Source: CAZEJK01 sp964512045
Lineage (GTDB): Bacteria; Acidobacteriota; Thermoanaerobaculia; Thermoanaerobaculales; Sulfomarinibacteraceae
Length of the DNA stretch: 64,000 nt
Assembly: GCA_964512045.1 (NCBI GenBank)
Contig: CAZEJK010000001.1
Location: forward strand, 1 to 64,000
Direction of reading: 5' to 3'
The notes beneath the pieces are model-generated. The model made no database searches and was not told where the DNA came from. It worked only from the letters and a program-made list of their open reading frames with translations. This document shows, piece by piece, positions 54,965-61,859 of this stretch; position 1 is the stretch's first letter, and every line of letters begins with the position of its first letter. Both the position numbers and the translations under genes were made by a program.

Positions 54965-55412
54965 GGTTCGACTCCTCCTCGTGAACGTGGATCGGGATCG
55001 GAACCTGTCGGCGGTCCGTGATCCGCGGGAGGGATACCTTGAGGACGCCTCGGGTGAGCGTCGCCTGCGCCTCCTGAGTGTTGACCGGCTCGGGGATCGT
55101 GACGGTGGCCGAGAACGTTCCGATGAAACGCTCCATGAGATGGAACCGGACGCGGTCGGGCTCCGATCGCAGCCGCCGCTTGACACCCCGAACCACGAGC
55201 TGACTGCCACACATCTCGGCGCTGAGATCGGCCGCCTGGATGCCCGGAACCTCGATCTCGACCACCACAGCCTGCTCGGTCCGCAGCACGTCGATGGCCG
55301 GCTGCCACTCCGCCGACTGTCCCGGCGGCTCGTCCAGCAGCTGCTCGAGGAGCCGGTTCAGCTCCTCGCGGAGGCGGTGGATCTCGACCTCGTTCTTCCA
55401 GTGTCGTCTCAT
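54957..55412 (-). CDS. Small heat-shock protein (Hsp20/alpha-crystallin)
   Basis: A 151-residue protein with an alpha-crystallin domain from about residue 45 to 140 (VVVEIEVPGIQAADLSAEM, then RGVLKVSLPRI, the C-terminal GVL motif). sHsps hold unfolding proteins for refolding or degradation. It overlaps both nrdR (4 bp) and lon (8 bp), tying a holdase directly to Lon. Confidence 0.93.
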   Translation of the reverse strand: MRRHWKNEVEIHRLREELNRLLEQLLDEPPGQSAEWQPAIDVLRTEQAVVVEIEVPGIQAADLSAEMCGSQLVVRGVKRRLRSEPDRVRFHLMERFIGTFSATVTIPEPVNTQEAQATLTRGVLKVSLPRITDRRQVPIPIHVHEEESNRD

Positions 55413-55876
55413 CCGTCGTTCTCGCGCGCGGTCAGCAGCTGCCGGAGCTCGTCCAGGAACTGGCTGACGTCCTCGAAGCGTCGGTACACGCTGGCGAATC
55501 GGACGTACGCGACCTGATCCAGTGTCCGCAAGCGCTCGATCACGAAGGCGCCAATCTCCTCGGTGGACATCTCTCGCTCCTCCCGTCCCGCCAGCTCGGC
55601 CTCCACGGCGTCGACGATCTGTGCGAGCTGTGGACGTGGGATCGGACGCTTCTCACACGCCTTGACCAGCCCTGCGAGGAGCTTCTCGCGATCGAACACC
55701 TCGCGGCGACCATCTCGCTTGACGACCGCCGCGGGGACCTCATCCACCCGTTCGTAGGTGGTGAAGCGCCGGCCACAGGCCAGACACTCCCGCCTGCGCC
55801 GCGTCTCGGTTCCCTCGCGAACCTCGCGTGAGTCCACCACGCGGGCCTCGGTGTGGTGGCAGAAGGGACACTTCAT
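55409..55876 (-). CDS. nrdR: NrdR, repressor of ribonucleotide reductase genes
   Basis: The 155-residue protein starts with the zinc ribbon CPFC...CLAC (Cys3, Cys6, Cys31, Cys34) and continues with an ATP-cone domain (VVKRDGRREVFDREKLLAGL). NrdR senses ATP/dATP and represses ribonucleotide reductase genes. No such genes lie in the window, and no NrdR box was noticed. It overlaps its neighbours by 4 bp on each side. Confidence 0.96.
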   Translation of the reverse strand: MKCPFCHHTEARVVDSREVREGTETRRRRECLACGRRFTTYERVDEVPAAVVKRDGRREVFDREKLLAGLVKACEKRPIPRPQLAQIVDAVEAELAGREEREMSTEEIGAFVIERLRTLDQVAYVRFASVYRRFEDVSQFLDELRQLLTARENDG

Positions 55877-56943
55877 GGATCGCAGTGCCCTCCCTTCCGA
55901 GTCTCCTCAACGATCCGGCGGTTCAGCCCCAAGATCGGGATGCACGCCACTCCAATCAACGTAATCGGCACGAAGCAGATGGCATGATACGCGATCGCAG
56001 CGGCCACCGCCAGGCTCCGGCTCACGCCGAACAGACCGGCGAGACCCAAGCTGAGCGCTTGATGGAACCCGCCGGCGCCGCCGGGGGTGGGGATGGCAAG
56101 GCCGATCACCGTCAGCGCGACGAGCACGAACGCCCCCCGCAACGGCAGCTCGACGTCGAACGCGAGCAGTGTCACCTGGAGCTGCCAGAACACCATCATC
56201 CAGATGACGAAGGTGAAGGCCACGACCACGATCAGGTCGCGTCCCCGTTGCACGATGCGCAAGCCGTCCAGGAAGTGACCGAGAAACGACGCGACCGGCT
56301 TCTCGAGCCGTGGCCAGATGCGCGCGAACGGCGACGACAGGAGATGGACGAACGCCTCCTGGAATCGGAACAGGCCGACGAGGATGGCGGTGCCAACCGC
56401 CAGACCACCGGCGAGGATCCAGCCGGTTTGCGTCAACGTGCCGAGCCACGATGGCGGGTCGTCGAGCGGCGGCGGCGCGAAGATGAAGATCAGCAAGAAC
56501 AGGATCACCGCCCACAGATCGAACAGGCGCTCGGTGACGACCGATGCGAGGGTGGCCGAGACCGGCAAGCGGTCTTGCCGCGCGAGCAGAATCGGGCGGA
56601 TCAGGTCCACCATCCGCGACGGGAGCAGCGCCATCGCGCCGTAGCCGACCGCCGTTGTCAGCAGCAGTGACGACAGCCGCACCGCACCCACAGGGCGCAG
56701 GATGATCCCCCAGCGCACCGCGCGGAGCGCGTAGCTGCCGAGCGCCAGACCCACCGCGGTGATGAGCGCCGTCGGATCCGCGGATACCAGCACCGAGGCG
56801 ACCTCACCGAGGTCCGCAGAGCGCAGAAACCACCAGAGCAGGACGACCATCAGGACGACGGAGACGGTGATCTTCAGCCACGTGCGACCCCCTGTCCGGT
56901 CGGACACGGCCTCGGTGACCAGCGGGCGGACCTCGCTCTTCAT
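55873..56943 (-). CDS. UPF0104 / lysylphosphatidylglycerol synthase-type flippase domain protein
   Basis: I begin at ATG 56943 (356 residues); ATG 56961 is also in frame. There are about eight hydrophobic helices, with RWGIILRP near residue 75, GYGAMALLPSRMVDLIRPIL and PTPGGAGGFHQAL as family markers. This is the membrane part of MprF/AglD-type proteins, here without any catalytic soluble domain. Lipid or polyprenol translocation is the usual guess. It is first in the nrdR-hsp20-lon operon. Confidence 0.82.
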   Translation of the reverse strand: MKSEVRPLVTEAVSDRTGGRTWLKITVSVVLMVVLLWWFLRSADLGEVASVLVSADPTALITAVGLALGSYALRAVRWGIILRPVGAVRLSSLLLTTAVGYGAMALLPSRMVDLIRPILLARQDRLPVSATLASVVTERLFDLWAVILFLLIFIFAPPPLDDPPSWLGTLTQTGWILAGGLAVGTAILVGLFRFQEAFVHLLSSPFARIWPRLEKPVASFLGHFLDGLRIVQRGRDLIVVVAFTFVIWMMVFWQLQVTLLAFDVELPLRGAFVLVALTVIGLAIPTPGGAGGFHQALSLGLAGLFGVSRSLAVAAAIAYHAICFVPITLIGVACIPILGLNRRIVEETRKGGHCDP

Positions 56944-56952
56944 GGCGCCCAG

Positions 56953-56958
56953 TAGTAT
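56953..56958 (+). promoter_or_regulatory. Divergent -10 boxes between the flippase-like and HDAC-like genes
   Basis: TAGTAT on the plus strand puts +1 three bases before ATG 56968. On the minus strand TACTAC (56957-56952), preceded by TGA, puts +1 two bases before ATG 56943. The two starts are only 24 bp apart, so both transcripts would be nearly leaderless and probably compete for polymerase. Confidence 0.4.
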
Positions 56959-56967
56959 CATGAACCG

Positions 56968-57942
56968 ATGTCAGGAGGTAGCACTCTGCGTGTGCTGTCC
57001 CATCCGGGCTGCCTGCAGCACGTCCCGCCGCCGGGACATCCCGAGGGCCCGGAACGTTTGCAAGCCGTCGTCCAGGCCGTGCAGGAGCACGGTGCGGATC
57101 GGTGGTCGTTGGAGCTCGACACGCCGATCGCGGATGAGGACCATCTGCGCAGCGTCTTGCGCTGGGTGCACGATCCGGCCTATCTCGAGTCGCTGCTCGA
57201 CCCCGACGCTGCCGACGGGTGGGACGGAGGTGCGGACAACCCGCTGTCGCCGGGCACGGGTCGAGCGGTTCTCACCGCTGCCGGCGTCACGTTGACCGGT
57301 GCGCTCGAGCTGTGCAACCAGCGGCTGCACCGGGGCTTCCTTGCCGTGCGGCCCCCCGGCCATCTGGCGGGTGCGGCGCAGGCTCGCGGCTACTCGTACG
57401 GTGCAACGGTGGCGTTGGCGGCTGAGGTCGTCACCCGGGCGTGGCACGTGCCGGTTCTGATCGTGGACTTCGACCACCATCATGGCGCCGGAGTCCAGGA
57501 GATGTTCTACGACCGCGCAGACGTCGGGTACCTCTCGGTCCACGAGTACCCCGGGTTGACCGCAACCGGTGGCGGTGACGAGGTGGGCACCGGCCCGGGG
57601 CGTGGCGCGACGCGCAACATACCCCTCGCGCCGGGCGCCGATGATGCGGTGTACGCCTCCGCGATCGAGGACGGGCTCGAGGAGCTCGGCTCCCGTCTCC
57701 GGCCGGCCGTCCTGCTGGTATGTGCGGGCTTCGGCGCCCACGTCGACGACCCGGTCGGCCGGATGCGAGTGACCGAGCACGGTTTTTCGCGCATTGCCGA
57801 CGCGGTTGTTGCCGCGTCGAATGGGTGGAGTGAAGGACGGATCCTCGCTCTTCTCGAGGGGGGCTACAACCCGCCAGTTCTGGCGCAATCCGTGGTGGAT
57901 TTTCTGGCGCGGCTGACAGATGACCGGCGCCTCGCCAACTGA
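56968..57942 (+). CDS. Histone deacetylase-fold protein, key catalytic residues missing
   Basis: The 324 residues align with the HDAC/AcuC/acetylpolyamine amidohydrolase fold. The metal site Asp169 and His171 (VDFDHHHGAG) and the final Tyr of LLEGGYN remain. However, the PPGHHA motif reads PPGHLA (Leu133 replaces the general-base His), and the third metal ligand, Asp in AGFDAH, is Gly256 (AGFGAH). Without these a normal zinc deacetylase reaction is unlikely; it may be a binding protein or have changed chemistry. The start codon is almost at the predicted transcript start. Confidence 0.85.
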   Translation: MSGGSTLRVLSHPGCLQHVPPPGHPEGPERLQAVVQAVQEHGADRWSLELDTPIADEDHLRSVLRWVHDPAYLESLLDPDAADGWDGGADNPLSPGTGRAVLTAAGVTLTGALELCNQRLHRGFLAVRPPGHLAGAAQARGYSYGATVALAAEVVTRAWHVPVLIVDFDHHHGAGVQEMFYDRADVGYLSVHEYPGLTATGGGDEVGTGPGRGATRNIPLAPGADDAVYASAIEDGLEELGSRLRPAVLLVCAGFGAHVDDPVGRMRVTEHGFSRIADAVVAASNGWSEGRILALLEGGYNPPVLAQSVVDFLARLTDDRRLAN

Positions 57943-58270
57943 AGTCTGGCGCTCGCTGTGGCTCAACAGCTCACAATTTGCCGACGGTTTTCCGGGGGAA
58001 TCCATCAAGCGTTCGACTTTCTGGCGAACACATTTCCGCAACAGACGTGAGCGAAAAGTCCGGCGGCTCTCCGCCGAGATGTCGACGACGCAAATTCCAG
58101 TAAGGCCCTGCTTTCCGGACGGTGAGTGCGCGACCATTCGTGTCGGTGGCTTGAGGAGAACCGTTGGCATTCTGCCGAAAAATCCAGCAAAGCCGCCACC
58201 GTGCACGGCTGCGGATTGCCGCGCGGCTTCGGTGAAAAGCACGTCCACGTCCACTGGAGCTTGTCGTCGG
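57943..58270. other. Non-coding region after the HDAC-like gene
   Basis: A gap of about 480 bp separates this gene from the next; no coding region is supported. It contains a perfect small hairpin (CGGCGG, loop CTCT, CCGCCG at 58061-58076). An open frame of 119 codons (57920-58279) has no ribosome site and no recognisable protein features. The promoter region of the next gene starts near 58275. Confidence 0.5.
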
Positions 58271-58274
58271 ATCA

Positions 58275-58290
58275 TGTGACCGGAGTCACT
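58275..58290. promoter_or_regulatory. CRP-like binding site upstream of the Ig-like protein gene
   Basis: TGTGA-CCGGAG-TCACT matches TGTGA-N6-TCACA at 9 of 10 positions. The centre, 58282.5, is about 91-93 bp before the predicted transcript start (58373-58375). Confidence 0.45.
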
Positions 58291-58338
58291 GGTGGAAAGG
58301 AACGAGCTGTATGTCGGAAGATTGTCGCTTCCGAGCCG

Positions 58339-58366
58339 TTGACCTGATGACTTGATGTGGTATACC
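58339..58366 (+). promoter_or_regulatory. Sigma-70-like promoter of the Ig-like protein gene
   Basis: TTGACC (58339-58344), 16 bp, TATACC (58361-58366); TACCAT at 58363-58368 with 18-bp spacing is an alternative -10. The mRNA leader would be about 50 nt and includes GGGGAGG before the ATG. Confidence 0.6.
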
Positions 58367-58423
58367 ATTCAATGGAGAGAGGTTCAAACAGGTACGGAGT
58401 GCAGCTCTGGGGAGGTTTTCAAG

Positions 58424-60013
58424 ATGCGACACCATGTGATCAGCGTGGCGCTCCTGCTCACGATCGTTGTGGCGCCGTGCGGTGCGTCGGCGAGCACCAT
58501 ATTCTGGCTGGATCAGCCCGCTGATGGCGCCGTGGTGACGGGCATCGTCGAGGTTTCCGGCTGGGCGATCGATGACCGCGGTATCAGCAACATCGATCTG
58601 TTCGTCGACAATCAGTTCGTTGCGGCTGCTGACCTCAATATTCCTCGCTACGACGTGCTGCAAGCGTACCCATGGATCGCCGGCACCATCAACGCCCGCC
58701 CCGGTTTCAGCGTCTCGTTCCGGTCGGACCTGCTGAGCGACGGTGCGCACGATCTGTTCGTCCGGATCCGCTACTCCGATGCCTCCGAAGAGGTGTCCGG
58801 CGACTTCGGGCTCAGGACCGTGATCGTGGATCGCCAGCTCAACCAGGCGCCGTTCGGCGAGATCGATCTGCCGCGCCCGAACCAGCCGATCGGCGGCGTG
58901 TTCCCGATCACGGGCTGGGCGCTGGATGACTCCGATGTCGTGGATATCGAGGTGATGATCGATGGCGCCACCTGGGGGAACAGCACGGTCACGGACGTCC
59001 ATCGCCCGGACATCCTCAACCGGTTCCCGGAGGTTCCGGGGAGCGAGTATGCGGGCTGGGTCAACAACGTCAACACCACCAAGCTGCCGAACGGCGTGCA
59101 CACGGTCACGGTTCGCCTGCGCGATGACGATGGCGCGACCCGGGTGATCGGCCACCGGCTGGTGCAGGTCTTCAACGTGGGCTACAACCTGGCGCCGTTC
59201 GGCGAGATCGAGTGGCCGCTGCCCCACCACTATCTGTTCGCGGTGGAGTGCAACCCACAAGGTGGCTGGTCCGGTGGCGAGTTCGAAGATCCGTCCCGTC
59301 TCGAGCTGATCACCGGCTGGGCGCTGGATGTGGGCAGCTACGGTGACGACGGCGGAGTGAAGCGGCTCGAGCTGCTGATGAACGGTGTGCCGCTGGCCAA
59401 CACCTGGACGGACTTCCAACGGATCGAGTTCTTCGGCGAGCAGTACGATACCAACATCTACGGGCTCGAGCGGCGGGATATCCACCGTTTGTACGCCGAT
59501 GTGCCGAACTCGATCCACGCCGGGTATGCGTTTTCGATCGACCCGACCTACCTGCGCCACGAGCGCGGCTTCCATGAGGGCCTGCACTACCTCACCGTCA
59601 CCGCGACGGATGTCCAGGGCTACCAGTCGGATATCCAGACCATTCCGGTGATCATGGACTGCAACGATGATCCGGACCGGCCGTCGTGGGGTGACATCGA
59701 GCGGCCAGAGCACATGGAGCGGGTGCAGGGGACGGTGCTGGTGACCGGCTGGGCGATCGACTACGACGTCGTGAATCGGGTCGAGGTGTACGTGAACGGC
59801 CACTTCATGGGGTATGCAACCTATGGCCTGTCCTCGCCAGATGCGTACGGTCCCTACCCGCGGCGGGACCACGCCGGCTACTCGTTCTCGTTGGACACCA
59901 CCCAGGTGCCGAACGGCGAGGGCGAGGCGGAGCTCATCATCCGGACCATCGACCGGTTCGGCGGGGCGAACGTCATCGGTCAACGCTCGTTCGTCATCGA
60001 CAACCTGAACTGA
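58424..60013 (+). CDS. Exported protein of four GWAxD-type Ig-like modules
   Basis: ATG 58424 has GGGGAGG 9 nt upstream; the longer frame begins before the ribosome site. A signal peptide covers residues 1-24 (CGASAS). Four repeats follow, each starting with a V/I-xGWAxD segment (VSGWAIDDRG, ITGWALDDSD, ITGWALDVGS, VTGWAIDYDV), a VEVxVNG strand and an Asn-Gly-x-His-like turn (LPNGVHTVTVRL). This module is common in secreted proteins of several phyla, and no catalytic part is present. It is probably a surface or matrix protein. Confidence 0.82.
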   Translation: MRHHVISVALLLTIVVAPCGASASTIFWLDQPADGAVVTGIVEVSGWAIDDRGISNIDLFVDNQFVAAADLNIPRYDVLQAYPWIAGTINARPGFSVSFRSDLLSDGAHDLFVRIRYSDASEEVSGDFGLRTVIVDRQLNQAPFGEIDLPRPNQPIGGVFPITGWALDDSDVVDIEVMIDGATWGNSTVTDVHRPDILNRFPEVPGSEYAGWVNNVNTTKLPNGVHTVTVRLRDDDGATRVIGHRLVQVFNVGYNLAPFGEIEWPLPHHYLFAVECNPQGGWSGGEFEDPSRLELITGWALDVGSYGDDGGVKRLELLMNGVPLANTWTDFQRIEFFGEQYDTNIYGLERRDIHRLYADVPNSIHAGYAFSIDPTYLRHERGFHEGLHYLTVTATDVQGYQSDIQTIPVIMDCNDDPDRPSWGDIERPEHMERVQGTVLVTGWAIDYDVVNRVEVYVNGHFMGYATYGLSSPDAYGPYPRRDHAGYSFSLDTTQVPNGEGEAELIIRTIDRFGGANVIGQRSFVIDNLN

Positions 60014-60081
60014 GGGAGAGCGCGGCGCGCTGGAGATGGCCGCTCGGTCGTTGACGGCGTCGCGGACTCCGCTTCCCGAGC

Positions 60082-60103
60082 ACGGCGCCCGCGAGGGCGC
60101 CGT
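60082..60103 (+). terminator. Strong hairpin after the Ig-like protein gene
   Basis: ACGGCGCCC pairs perfectly with GGGCGCCGT around the tetraloop GCGA. It lies about 70 bp after the stop codon. There is no U-tract, so it may act with Rho or as a 3' stabiliser. Confidence 0.5.
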
Positions 60104-60159
60104 TAGGCGGTAGTCGTGAAGCCCTGCGCAAACGTGGCAGACTACTCCGCAGGAGATGC

Positions 60160-60370
60160 AACGCAAAGGCGCGAAGGCGCAAGGACGCAAAGATATAGAG
60201 ATGTTCATGACGCGGCGGTTTGTGCGACCTCGGGGATCAGGACGAGGAATCGGAGCTTGAGGCCAGCGAGCGCCAGGGCGCGGCCGGCCTTCATAAGGTC
60301 AGCTCTGCCATGCACCTTTATTACCCACCCCCTTCTCCTTTGCGGCCTTGTGTCCCAGCGTCTTTGCGTT
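60160..60370. repeat. Facing CGCAAAG-type repeats around a possible gene remnant
   Basis: AACGCAAAGGCGC-type repeats (60160-60192, plus strand) and AACGCAAAGACGC-type repeats (60370-60337, minus strand) face each other over 144 bp. Short CGCAAAG repeats of this kind are familiar to me as flanks of small accessory genes in many environmental genomes. Between them the minus strand can encode LMKAGRALALAGLKLRFLVL and stops at 60205, possibly the end of a lost gene. I could not identify it. Confidence 0.5.
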
Positions 60371-60543
60371 GATTCCGAGAACCTCCCACTCCCAGCGGTC
60401 AGTGCTCCCCGTGCATGCCCCCTTGTTTGGCTCCGGCTCGTCCGGGTTTTGCTCTGGTACCATTGGCGGCGGCCGGAACCGAGACCGTGACGGCCGTACC
60501 CGAGCCCTCGTCCGTTTCCGCGTCGGACCGGCGATGTGCCTGG

Positions 60544-60574
60544 TTGACCGAGCGAGGGAGGCGCCCCGTACAGT
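60544..60574 (+). promoter_or_regulatory. Promoter of pcnB
   Basis: TTGACC (60544-60549), 19 bp, TACAGT (60569-60574). The start of transcription would be within a base or two of ATG 60579, again suggesting a leaderless or almost leaderless mRNA; the only GGGAGG is 17 nt before the ATG. Confidence 0.45.
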
Positions 60575-60578
60575 GAGC

Positions 60579-61859
60579 ATGAGCCAGGCGGAACGTGACC
60601 TGCCGAGGAGAGTTCCTCGCCCCGAGCATCCTGTGTCGCGAAGCCTGTTGTCGGTGGGTGCGCGCAAGGTCCTGTACCGCCTGCACCGGTCCGGCCAGGT
60701 GGCGTATCTCGTCGGCGGCGCCGTGCGTGACATTCTTCTCGGCAGGACACCGAAGGACTTCGATGTGGTAACTGACGCCCGACCGAGCGAGGTCCGGCGG
60801 CTGTTTCGCAACTCGCGCGTGATCGGGCGGAGGTTCCGTCTCGTGCATATTCTGTTCGGCGACGAGATCGTGGAGGTGTCGACGTTCCGCGCGAGCCCGG
60901 AGCCGGATCCGCACCCGGATGACGTCACCAACGGCGACCACGAGCTGCAACGGGACAGTGACACGGTGGTCTACGGAACCCCAGAGGAGGATGCGTTCCG
61001 GCGCGACTTCACGATCAATGCGCTGTTTTATGACATCTCCGACTTCTCCGTGATCGACTACGTCGGAGGCCTCGACGATCTGGCCGCCGGTGTTGTGCGG
61101 ACCATCGGCAACCCCGCGCAGCGGTTCGAGGAGGACCCGGTACGGATGATGCGCGCCCTCGAGTACGCGGCTCGGCTGGGGTTCGAGCTCCACCCTGCCA
61201 CCGCGCGGGCGATCCGTCGTGAGCACACCCGGATCCTGGAGGCGGCGCCGGCCCGGCTGGCGTACGAGCTGGGAGAGACGCTGCGCTCCGGCCACAGTGC
61301 GAAGGTGCTCCGCCTGCTCGCCGAGTACGGGATCCTGCAGCAGCTGCACGAGCCCGCCGCCGCCAGGACACAGACCGTGCTCGCGCTCCTGGAGGGGCTC
61401 GATCGGCGCACTCGAGAAGGTTGCCAACCCAACGAGGCGTTGCTGCTGGCGGCTTTGGTGGCGCCGGAGGTTTTCGACTGGTTCGCACCGCACATCGGCG
61501 CCGAGACCCGGCACGACAACGTGCGCCTGCTGTCGGATCTGGACACCCTCCTCGCCTCGGCGAGCCAGCGCCTTCCGCTGCCGAACCATCTCAACCATCT
61601 GATCCGGCATGGGATGTTTCTGTTGAGCAAGCTGGTGCGGCCGCCGGGCAGAAACCGGCAGGTGGTGAAGGTCGCCCGCTCCGAGGCGTTCCCGGTGGCC
61701 TGGGGACTGATGGAGCTGTGGGTGGAGAACGCAGACGGCCCGAAGGAGCAGATGGAGGCGTGGTTGAGGGCGATCATGCGCGCACGTCAAGGAGGCGGGG
61801 ACGGTGGCTCGAGGCGCCGGCCGCGCCGCCGGCGTCCACGGACGAGGAGACGATCATGA
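60579..61859 (+). CDS. pcnB: Poly(A) polymerase PcnB (nucleotidyltransferase)
   Basis: The 426 residues start with the class II nucleotidyltransferase motif LVGGAVRDILLGRTPKDFDV (metal Asp pair DFD). The PcnB-type VIGRRFRLVHILFGDEIVEV follows, then RRDFTINALFYD, and a basic tail (RRRPRRRRPRTRRRS) as in E. coli PcnB. This favours RNA polyadenylation over CCA addition, though family members overlap. ATG 60579 was chosen over longer in-frame options because of the promoter. It is coupled to ligA (ATGA). Confidence 0.87.
   Translation: MSQAERDLPRRVPRPEHPVSRSLLSVGARKVLYRLHRSGQVAYLVGGAVRDILLGRTPKDFDVVTDARPSEVRRLFRNSRVIGRRFRLVHILFGDEIVEVSTFRASPEPDPHPDDVTNGDHELQRDSDTVVYGTPEEDAFRRDFTINALFYDISDFSVIDYVGGLDDLAAGVVRTIGNPAQRFEEDPVRMMRALEYAARLGFELHPATARAIRREHTRILEAAPARLAYELGETLRSGHSAKVLRLLAEYGILQQLHEPAAARTQTVLALLEGLDRRTREGCQPNEALLLAALVAPEVFDWFAPHIGAETRHDNVRLLSDLDTLLASASQRLPLPNHLNHLIRHGMFLLSKLVRPPGRNRQVVKVARSEAFPVAWGLMELWVENADGPKEQMEAWLRAIMRARQGGGDGGSRRRPRRRRPRTRRRS

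Noticed and set aside
58076..58089. GTGAC-CGGA-GTCAC hairpin near 58276 as a terminator
   Set aside because: Arms of 5 bp with no U-tract; better read as part of the CRP-like site at 58275-58290.
57920..58279. Open frame of 119 codons after the HDAC-like gene
   Set aside because: No ribosome site, overlaps the HDAC-like gene end, Arg/Ser/Thr-rich composition of an accidental frame, and no recognisable family.
60116..60490. Open frame across the CGCAAAG repeats
   Set aside because: It is the translation of the repeats (ATQRREGARTQRYRD-like), a known artefact of such elements; no start signal.
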